A stretch of DNA of 64,000 nt. Origin: Cervus elaphus (Eukaryota; Chordata; Mammalia; Artiodactyla; Cervidae). The DNA is taken from contig NC_057848.1 in assembly GCF_910594005.1 (NCBI RefSeq), positions 140,688,155 through 140,752,154 of the forward strand, in the 5' to 3' direction. Shown here one piece after another: positions 56,058 to 64,000 of the stretch. The position numbers were made by a program, and so were the translations under genes. The notes below the pieces were generated by a model, which made no database searches, was not told the DNA's origin, and worked only from the letters and a program-made list of their open reading frames with translations. Each line of letters begins with the position of its first letter. Within the stretch, counting starts at the first letter, position 1.

Positions 56058-56606
56058 CTTGTTTAGATTGCTGTGTCTGGAGTGGACTTTCTGTATTCTG
56101 GAGGTCTGTGGTTCCTTTTTATTGTGGAGGATTTACCCAGTGGCTGGGGTTGGACGTTTGGCTTGTCAAGGTTTCCTGGTTAGGGAAGCTTGCGTCAGTG
56201 TACTGGTGCGTGGAACTTGATTTCTTCTCTTTGGAGAGTAATGGAGTGCCCAGTAATGAGTTTTGAGTTGGGTCTATGTGTTAGGTGTGACCTTGGGTAG
56301 CCTGTATGTTGACATTCAGGGCTATGTTCCTGTGTTGCTGGAGAATTTGCGTGGTATGTCTTGCTCTAAAACTTATTGGCTCTTGGGTGGTGGTTGGTTT
56401 CAGTGTAGGTATGGAGGCTTTTGGACGGTCACTTATCACTTAAAGTTCCATGTAGTCAGGAGTTTTCTGGTGTTCTCAGGTTTTGGGCTTAAGTTTCCTG
56501 CCTCTGGATTTCAGTTTTATTCTTCCTGTAGTCTCAGGACTTCTCCAACTATACAGCTCTGATAATTAAACTTCTAGGTTAATGGCGAAAAGATTCTCCC
56601 CCGTTA

Positions 56607-56830
56607 GGGACACCCAGAGAGGTTCACAGAGTTACATGAACAGGAGAAAAGGGAGGAGGGAGATAGAGATGAGTAGGAGGAGAAAAAGGGGGACTCAAGA
56701 GGAGAGAGACAGATCTACGCAGCTGTCTGTTCCCAGAGTGTTCTCGTATCTCAGACACCTACAAGGATTCACAGAATTGGATGGGGAAGAGAAGGGGAAA
56801 AGAGGAAATAGAGGTGTTCTGAGGTAGAAA
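56607..56830 (-). repeat. L1 5' UTR tandem monomers, two units
   Basis: Two diverged units, each with 'ttcacagagtt'/'ttcacagaattgg' and 'gaggaaatagag'/'gagatagagatgag' blocks. The copy at 24689-25100 has three. Confidence 0.7.
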
Positions 56831-57000
56831 ACAGAGAGTCAAGATTGGGAGGGAATAATCTTCGGTTTTAAGATAGGGCTTCTCTTTTTTTTTTTTTTGT
56901 AAGGTTATAGTGTAGTGAAGATGAAAATGAAGAGTAGTAGAGGAGTACTAGAGGACTTTAAAAGAAATAAGAGAAAAAGAAAAATAGAAAATAGAAGAGA

Positions 57001-57085
57001 AAAAGGAAAGAAAAAAAAAAAGAAGAAAAAGGAGAAGAAAAAAAAAGAAAAAGAAAAAAAAAAAAAGAAAGAAAAAAAAAAAATT
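57001..57085 (+). repeat. homopurine A/G tract
   Basis: About 80 nt of only A and G ('gaaaaaagaaaaag' type), followed by a T-run. A related A-rich tract with a T-run is at 57170-57235. Confidence 0.85.
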
Positions 57086-57555
57086 TTTTTTTTCCCCTAA
57101 TTAAAAAAATCGTAAACATCTATGAAAATGAAAGTTAAGGAGTAATGGGGGAGTAATAGGGAATTTTAAAGGAAAATAAAAGAGAAAAAATAAAAAAGAA
57201 AAATATAAAAAGAAAAAAAATTTTTTTTTTTTCCTTACTTAGAAAAAACAGAAAAATAAAAAAAAAAGTAAAAATATGTCTAGGAATTTCTCTGGAGCTG
57301 TTGCGGTCAGTGTGGGTTCGGCTCAGTTTCAGATAGCTCCTCGTTCCAGCTTGCACTTCTCGATATCTACAGGGCCCTTCCGGTGAAGTCGGTGTTTTCT
57401 TCAGGGATTTTAATCTGTTGCACCAGTCCCTTCTGAAGCGGTTCCCTTTGTTTATTTGGCTTCTGTTTGCCGGTCTCTTCAGAGGCTCATTTCCGCCCTG
57501 ACACAGGCGGCCGGAGGCGGACTCTTATTCAGGTAGCTAGTTCCGTTGCGCTGCT

Positions 57556-57707
57556 GGGAGGGGCTGACGCTGCGGGGCGGGGCTGGCGCTGTGGGGCGGG
57601 GCTGACGCTGCGGGGAGGGGCTGGCCCTGCGGGGGCGGGGCTGACGCTGCGGGGAGGGGCTGGCCCTGCGGGGGCGGGCTGGCGCTGCCGGAAGGGGCTG
57701 ACGCTGC
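57556..57707 (-). repeat. GC-box minisatellite in L1 5' UTR, eight units
   Basis: Eight consecutive 18-20 bp units of the form GGGG(C/A)GGGGCTG(A/G)CGCTGC starting at 57556, 57574, 57593, 57612, 57631, 57651, 57670 and 57689. Three contain the Sp1-type core GGGGCGGGGC (57574, 57593, 57632). Absent from the equivalent region of the ORF1-less L1 (about 25625-25700). Confidence 0.9.
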
Positions 57708-58523
57708 TTTCTCCGTCTGCGCTGCTCAGGCTCCCGGCTGTTCTATATGGAGCGCGCCCCGCGCTGCGCGAGGTTCCAGCCCTCGGGTGTTACACAAAAG
57801 CGCGGAAGCAAAAGCTGCGCCTGCTCTCTGTGCCTTCCCCGTCAGAGCGGTCCAGGCAGCCAGGGGCTTGGTGGGCGCGCTATCCCCAGGTGTGGCGCAC
57901 CCACTCCCTTCCGCGGACCCAGTCTCAGTTTCCGCTGGCGCCAGGCGGGTGCGCGCGCCTTCCGCCCTCCGCGTCCCCAGCCCCAGTCCCCGCCCCGCGC
58001 CGGTCGGGTGCCTGCGCCCTGTGTCTCGCCGCGACCTTCCCCTCCCCCCTGCCTCCTGCCTCCGGCGGGGCTGGGCCGGTCCGCAGCCTGCGAGCTCTTC
58101 TCGGGACTTTCCCCGTCCCTTTGTTCTGCGAACGGCCGGCAGTGTGTTCCGGCCGGTCAATTTTCTCTCTCTCCTTTGGTCTCCCACAGTTCAAGTTGGC
58201 ACCTCACAGAAGCTCCCCCCGATTGTCCTCAGGGCACTCAGGCCTGGACCCTAGCCCAAGCAAGGCCGCCTAAGACTCCCTTCCCGGGACGGGTCTCCGT
58301 CCTTAGCTCTTTTGTCTCACTTTTTATCTTTTATATTTTGTCCTACCTCCTTTCGAAGACAATGGTCTGCTTTTCTGGGCGCCTGATGACCTCAGCTAGC
58401 GATCAGAAGTTGTTTTGTGAAGTTTGCTCTGCATTCGGTTATTCTTTTGATGAATTTGTAGGAGAGAAAGTGGTCTCCCGGTCCTACTCCTCCGCCATCT
58501 TGGCTCCTCCCCTGCAGGCTTTC

Positions 58524-58639
58524 AAAATGTCTACACAAGCATCTGAAGTGTTGCCCAAAGTATCACAGTTTAACAAGGAAGCAATGAACAGGAGACATTT
58601 TGTGGGGTGTAACTTCATATAGGATTGCTAAACATAGTG
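58524..58639. other. short unrecognised flank
   Basis: Host flank of the L1 5' end; nothing recognised. Confidence 0.4.
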
Positions 58640-59255
58640 TTGGGTCTTATTGTTATTTTATAACATCCTTTCATTATGAATCAAAGTAATTCTAACCATG
58701 AGTTTGTTTTCTACATCTGTGGGTTTATTTCTGTTTGGTATTTAAGTTCATTTGCATCATTTTTTTTTTTTTTTAGATTCCACATATAAGCAACATCAAA
58801 TTATATTTGTCTTTGGCTTATGTCACTTAGTGTGATAATCTCCCTCTATGTCCATCCATGTTACTGCAAATATCACTATTTCATTCTTTTTATTTATTTA
58901 TTTTTTCATTTATTTTTATCAGTTGTAGGCTAATTACTTTACAATATTGTAGTGGTTTTTGACATACATTGACATGAATCAGCCATGGATTTACATGTGT
59001 TCCCCATCCCAATTTCCCCTCCCGCCTCCCTGCCCATCCCATCCCTCTGGGTCTTCCCAGTGCACCAGCCCTGAGCACTTATCTCATACATCCAACCTGG
59101 GCTGGTGATCTGTTTCACCCTTGATAGTATACTTGTCTCAATGCTATTCTATCAGAACATCCCACTCTTACCTTCTCCCACAGAGTCCAAAAGTCTGTTC
59201 TGTACATCTGTGTCTCTTTTTCTGTTTTGCATATAGGGTTATTGTTACCATCTTT

Positions 59256-61010
59256 CTAAATTCCATATATATGCATTAGCATATTGTATTGGTCTTTATC
59301 TTTCTGGCTTACTTCACTCTGTATAATGGGCTCCAGTTTCATCCATCTCATTAGAACTGATTCAAATGAATTCTTTTTAGTGGGTGAGTAATCTTCCATT
59401 GTGTATATGTACCACAGCTTCCTTATCCATTCGTCTGCTGATGGGCATCTAGGTTGCTTCCATGTCCTGGCAATTATAAACAGTGCTGTGATGAACATTG
59501 AGGTGCTCGTGTCTCTTTCAGATCTGGTTTCTGCGGTGTGTATGCCCAGAAGTGGGATTGCTGGGTCACATGGCAATTCTATTTCCAGCTTTTTAATGAA
59601 TCTCCACACTGCTCTCCATAGTGGCTGTACTAGTTTGCATTCCCACCAACAGTGGAAGAGGGTTCCCTTTTCTCCACACCCTCTCCAGCATTTATTGCTT
59701 GTAGATTTTTGGATAGCAGCCATCCTGACTGGCATGTAATGGTACCTCATTGTGGTTTTGATTTGCATTTCTCTGATAATGAGTGATGTTGAACATCTTT
59801 TCATGTGTTTTTTAGCCATCTGTATGTCTTCTTTGGAGAACTGTCTGTTTAGTTCTTTGGCCCATTTTTTGATTGGGTCATTTATTTTTCTGGAATTGAG
59901 CTGCAGGTGTTGCTTGTATATTTTTGACATTAATCCTTTGTCTGTTGCTTCATTTTCTATTATTTTCTCCCATTCTGAAGGCTGTCTTTTCACCTTGCGT
60001 ATAGTTTCCTTTGTTGTGCAAAAGCTTTTAAGTTTTATTAGGTCCCATTTATTTTTGCTTTTATTTCCAATATTCTGGGAGGTGGGTCATAGAGGATCCT
60101 GCTGTGATGTATGTCAGAGAGTGTTTTGCCTATGTTCTCCTCTAGGAGTTTTATAGTTTCTGGTCTTACATTTAGATCTTTAATCCATTTTGAGTTTATT
60201 TTTGTGTATGGTGTTAGAAATTGTTCTAGTTTCATTCTTTTACAAGTGGTTGACCTGTTTTCTCAGCACCACTTGTTAAAGAGGTTGTCTTTTTTCCATT
60301 GAATATCCTTGCCTCCTTTGTCAAAGATGAGGTGTCCATAGGTTCATGGATTTATCTCTGTGCTTTCTATTCTGTTGCATAGACCTATATTTCTGTCTTT
60401 GTGCCAGTACCATACTGTCTTGAAGACTGTCACTTTGTAGTAGAGTCTGAAGTCAGGCAGGTTGATTCCTCCAGTTTCATTCTTCTTTCTCAAGATTGCT
60501 TTGGCTATTCAGGGTTTTTTGTATTTCCATACAAATTGTGAGATTATTTGTTCTAGTTCTGTGAAAAATACTGTTGGTAACTTGATAGGGATTTTGTTGA
60601 ATCTATAGATTGCTTTGGGTAATATAGTTATTTTGACAATATTGATTCTTCCCATCCATGAGCACGGTATATTTCTCCATCTATTTGTGTCCTCTCTGAT
60701 TTCTTTCATCAGTGTTTTATAGTTTTCTATATATAGGTCTTTCATTTCTTTAGGTAGATATACTCCTAAGTATTTTATTCTGTTTTTTGCAATGGTGAAT
60801 GTTATTGTTTCCTTAATTTCTTTTTCTGTTTTCTCGTTGTTAATGTACTGGAATGCAAGGGATTTCTGTGTGTTAATTTTATATCCTGCAACATTACTGT
60901 ATTCATTGCTTAGCTCCAGTAATTTCCTGGTAAAATCTTTAGGGTTTTCTATGTAGAGGATCATGTCATCTGCAAACAGTGAGAGTTTTACTTATTTTCC
61001 TGTCCACATT
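59256..61010 (-). pseudogene. L1 ORF2 C-terminal part of the inverted copy
   Basis: Frames 59256-59993 (245 aa, ORF2 C-terminus with the CWRGCGEKGTLFHCWWEC motif and normal stop) and 60509-60964 (151 aa, directly after FADD) are separated by frameshifts. Confidence 0.9.
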
Positions 61011-61012
61011 CC

Positions 61013-62012
61013 TTTTAGAGACCATAGCAAAAGTCAACAAAGCTAAAAGTGGGTTTTTTGAAAAGGTAAATAAAATTGACAAACCGTTAGCCAGACTCAT
61101 CAAGAAACAAAGGGAGAAGAACCAAATTAACAAAATTAGAAATGAAAATGGAGAGATCATAACAGACAACTCTAAAATATGAAGGATCATAAGAGACTAC
61201 TATCACCAACTATACGCCAATAAAATGGACAACTTGGATGAAATGGACAAATTCTTAGAAAAGTATAACTTTCCAAAACTTAACCAGGAAGAAATAGAAG
61301 ATCTTAACAGACCCATGACAAGCACGGAAATCGAAACTGTAATCAGAAATCTTCCAGCAAACAAAAGCGAAGGACCAGATGGCTTCACAGCTGAATTCTA
61401 CCAAAAATTTAGAGAAGAGCTAACACCTATCTTACTCAAACTCTTCCAGAAAATTGCAGAAGAAGGCGAACTTCCAAACCCATTCTATGATGCCACCATC
61501 ACCCTAATACCAAAATCAGACAAAGATGCCACAAAAAAAGAAAACTACAGGCCAATATCACTGATGAACGTAGATGCAAAAATCCTTAACAAAATTCTAG
61601 CAAACAGAATCCAACAACTTATGTAAAAGAGCATACATCATGATCAGGTGGTCTTTATCCCTGGAATGCAACGGTTCTTTAATATCCACAAATCAATCAA
61701 TGTAATACACCACATTAACAAATTGAAAGATAAAAATCACATGATTATCTCAAATAGATGCAGAAAAAGCCTTTGACAAAATTCAACATCCATTTATGAT
61801 AAAAACTCTGCAGAAAGCAGGCATAGAAGGAACATAACTGAACATAATAAAAGGTATATATGACAAACCCACAACAAACATTATCCTCAATGGTGAAAAA
61901 CTGAAAGCATTTCCCTTAAAGTCAGGAACAAGGCAAGGGTGCCCACTCTCACCACTACTATTCAACATAGTTTTGGAAGTGTTGGCCACAGCAATCAGAG
62001 CAGAAAAAGAAA
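61013..62012 (+). pseudogene. L1 ORF2 central part, inverted segment
   Basis: Plus-strand ORF2 segment with frames 60979-61182 and 61225-61626 (linker and RT finger: AEFYQKFREELTPILLKLFQ; KENYRPISLMNVDAKI). A stop near 61624 and frameshifts downstream break the rest, though IDAEKAFDKIQH-type and RQGCPLSP-type codons remain readable to 62012. Confidence 0.9.
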
Positions 62013-62817
62013 TATTTCATTGTTTTTATTGCTGAGGAATATTCCATTGTATATGTGTGTGTATGTATATAAGCCATAACTTCTTTATCCATTCATTGGT
62101 TAGTGGACACTAGGTTGCTTCCATGTCTTGGCAATCGTATATAGTGCTGCAGTGAACATGGGGGTGCATGTATCTTTTCAAATTATGGTTTTCTCCTAGT
62201 GCTTTCTTGATACTGACATACACTCCAGCCCACCTACCTTATCTGTATTTCCATACATTCTGAGTGAGTCAGTCTTATTTTTTTTGGTTTTTAATAAATC
62301 TGGATGCTTCCTAGTTAATAATTATCTCCATGTGCACATCTGAACCATTTGCATGGTTTCTTTGTAATGTATTATTAGAGAAGCTTAGAGTAACTTCATA
62401 ACAACATAGAAAGTAACTGTCTACAAACTCTGTTTTAACTGTAAACTGTCTCTCTACCACTCCCAATACTTATAGTCTGAAAGGTCATCAGAAATGAGCT
62501 TGTCTTTGGGGAGTACAAGAGTAGAAAACAGAGAAATGAAGGAAATCATGAAATGACTTCAGTTGAGGATGATGGAGTGGGTAAATGCCCTTTGCTTGAA
62601 AAAAAGATAAATTTCTTACTAGAGGAGAAATCTCTTAAAATATTCATCTGTGCCAGTGATTAACTCTATTGCAAATTTAGTTGCATTAGGCAGAGACTGC
62701 AAGAAACAACTAGTGTATATGCCTTGGTATAGTAAAAAAAAATGTTAACAGAAAGAATATTTCATTTATCTAGTTATTGAATAGCCTGAAGATAGAGCAG
62801 TTGAATACTATTTGTAA

Positions 62818-62840
62818 TTTGTGTGTGTGTGTGTGTATGT
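62818..62840. repeat. (GT)n microsatellite
   Basis: About 10 GT units followed by 'atgtgtctgtg'. Confidence 0.85.
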
Positions 62841-63403
62841 GTCTGTGAGCAAAGCTGTGTTTGACACATCCATTTTTTTCTGACTTAAAAACAGTATTTT
62901 AATAGATAATTGTGGTTTGAAGAACTGATTGATGTCTGACAGAAAGTTCTCCTCCTATTGATTACATGTGAAAATACCTAGGAGGGGTTGGGACTGACAG
63001 TAACCATGAGAAGACTTCAAAACTCAAACGAGAATCTAGTTGACAGCAGGATGTTCAGTACAGAAAATAGTTTCAGCGCTGACACTTTATTCTCAGGTTC
63101 AGTATCTATCCATCTATATACCAAATATTTGTGCAAAAGACAGCATAGTGTGGAGGGATGGAAGCTGAACTTGTAGTTGGGACATGGGGATTAGATTCCA
63201 GCTGAGTTCTTTCTACTGGTACTGTCTTGGAGATTTACATCTCTGAGAAAAACATTCTTTGTTTTTAAATGATCTCTAAGGATCTTTTGGGCTCTAAATT
63301 TCTATGATACTCTGATCCTGTCTTATCTTTTTAAGGATATTAGGTGTTGGAAAATATCTAGATAGATCAATAGATGTATGTATGGGTCAGTGGAAAAATG
63401 ACA

Positions 63404-63505
63404 ATATATATACACACATACACACATATATATGCACAATATATACACACATAAATATATGCATATATATATGACTATATATGTGTGTGTGTAACACATA
63501 CAGAT
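63404..63505. repeat. (TA)/(CA) compound microsatellite
   Basis: Alternating (ta)n, (ca)n and (gt)n blocks. Confidence 0.85.
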
Positions 63506-63907
63506 TTTTCTGTGCATGGGTGTCTATATAAGGTGACATGGTTTCTTTCATAAACATGAAACTTTTTCATTTGCAAATATGAAAATAAATATTCACTTCA
63601 AATATGAAAATAAATCAATCTATTTAAGAGGTTATTTAAGAGGTAAGGCCTCTTCACAGCAAACGGGTCTTGAAAGAGATTTTGAGATTATGAAAGATGC
63701 ATTAAAATGATCCACAAATATTCATATGCATGTGTTGTGAAAATACTACTTAGTGGATACAAATATAAAAGGTGAAAATAAAAGTATCATGAATATATCC
63801 ATAAAGAATCCTAATATTGAAAATTTACTGGGCAGTGCTAAGTAAGTGACTATCAGGAATCAGATCTTGACAAAATAATGACTTTCACTTTTGATGGATA
63901 GAAAAGG

Positions 63908-64000
63908 GCTTCCGTGGTGGCTCAGATGGTAAAGAATCCACTTGCATTGCAAGAGACCTGGGTTCCATCCCTGGGTTGGGAAGATTCCCTGGAGGAGGGC
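63908..64000 (+). mobile_element. Bov-tA SINE, cut by window end
   Basis: tRNA-like head ('gggcttccgtggtggctcag'), 'gggttccatccctgggttgg' and the start of the BovA body; continues beyond the window. Confidence 0.9.

Larger units (their letters stand above)
56058..58512 (-). promoter_or_regulatory. L1 5' UTR and internal promoter region
   Basis: About 2.45 kb upstream of ORF1 on the minus strand. From the 5' end: a CpG-rich stretch (about 58300-57480), a GC-box minisatellite (57556-57707), an A/G-rich homopurine tract (57001-57085 on plus), and tandem monomers (56607-56830). Mammalian L1 5' UTRs carry an internal RNA polymerase II promoter; that this one is active is inference. Long plus-strand frames here result from GC richness and are not taken as genes. 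Confidence 0.8.
50878..58523 (-). mobile_element. full-length L1-BT LINE-1 with both ORFs open
   Basis: About 7.6 kb, bounded by the 11-bp duplication 'tgcaggctttc' at 50878-50888 and 58513-58523. In transcription order: GC-rich 5' UTR (58512-56058), ORF1 (56057-55131), 51-nt spacer, ORF2 (55079-51261), 3' UTR (51260-50936), interrupted A-rich tail (50935-50889). It is the only copy here with intact ORFs, a complete 5' end and a clear duplication, so it is the most recent large insertion and a candidate active element. Activity itself cannot be read from sequence. Confidence 0.95.
58877..62030 (-). mobile_element. 5'-inverted L1-BT with 18-bp target-site duplication
   Basis: 58895-61010 is minus-strand L1-BT 3' sequence. 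At about 61011 orientation flips, and 61013-62012 is plus-strand ORF2 sequence from the segment immediately upstream (from ETIAKVNKAKS through RQGCPLSPLLFN to AEKEI). The minus part begins at the next ORF2 codons, so the two parts are nearly contiguous on the element. 'tatttcattctttttatt' at 58877-58894 recurs at 62013-62030 with one mismatch. This is the signature of twin-primed reverse transcription. Confidence 0.95.
58640..62210 (-). mobile_element. older L1M/L1 fragment split by L1-BT
   Basis: 58640-58876 ('attccacatataagcaa', 'tgtccatccatgttactgc') and 62031-62210 ('gctgaggaatattccattg', 'gggggtgcatgtatctttt') are consecutive pieces of one minus-strand old L1 3' region; the L1-BT lies between. 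Confidence 0.8.
62211..63907. other. unrecognised sequence with microsatellites
   Basis: A (GT)n run lies at 62818-62840 and a TA/CA compound repeat at 63404-63505. No gene or interspersed repeat recognised. Confidence 0.5.

Noticed and set aside
57467..58622. Long plus-strand open frames (268 and 291 codons)
   Set aside because: They lie antisense to the L1 5' UTR in a CpG-rich stretch where stop codons are rare, include the GC minisatellite, and run past the element's end into flank. Proline/arginine/alanine-rich with no domain.
2600..63990. tRNA genes
   Set aside because: The tRNA-like stretches are heads of Bov-tA SINEs with many changes from tRNA-Glu and BovA bodies attached, so they are not functional tRNA genes.

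Overview
The window is ruminant nuclear DNA, almost certainly from a bovid. It contains the ruminant-specific repeat set: the RTE retrotransposon BovB, the tRNA/BovB-derived SINEs (Bov-tA, Bov-A2) and the L1-BT type of LINE-1, on a background of older mammalian repeats (L1M, L2, MIR, MER5-like, a MaLR LTR). Species and chromosome cannot be fixed from sequence alone. I found no host protein-coding exon, functional tRNA, rRNA or other host RNA gene that I can support. All recognisable coding sequence belongs to mobile elements.

Layout. 1-4.05 kb: old L1M-like sequence with Bov-tA insertions. 4.05-6.4 kb: a BovB copy interrupted by a compact class I endogenous retrovirus unit that looks like an L1-mobilised RNA copy, not a normal provirus. 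6.4-20.4 kb: AT-rich sequence with L1M remnants, SINEs, a Tigger-like DNA transposon and a 60-bp micro-insertion. 20.4-30.4 kb: nested SINEs, then an L1-BT lacking ORF1, then an older L1 split by a BovB. 30.4-50.8 kb: mostly unrecognised sequence with many SINEs, several BovB fragments, MIR/L2 copies and a MaLR LTR carrying two later insertions. 50.88-58.52 kb: a full-length L1-BT on the minus strand with ORF1 (308 aa) and ORF2 (1272 aa) both open, a GC-rich 5' UTR with a GC-box minisatellite, a poly(A) tail and 11-bp target-site duplications. 58.6-62.2 kb: an old L1M split by an L1-BT with a classic 5' inversion. 62.2-64 kb: unrecognised sequence, microsatellites and the start of another Bov-tA.

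How the parts work together. An autonomous L1 supplies endonuclease and reverse transcriptase, and much of the rest is its output or that of its RTE counterpart: SINEs with 10-15 bp duplications, 60-70 bp micro-insertions, twin-primed inversions (one L1, one BovB) and the retroviral RNA copy. All larger L1-BT copies here lie in the same (minus) orientation. Family names rest on recognition by eye plus comparison between copies inside the window; boundaries of old elements are approximate.
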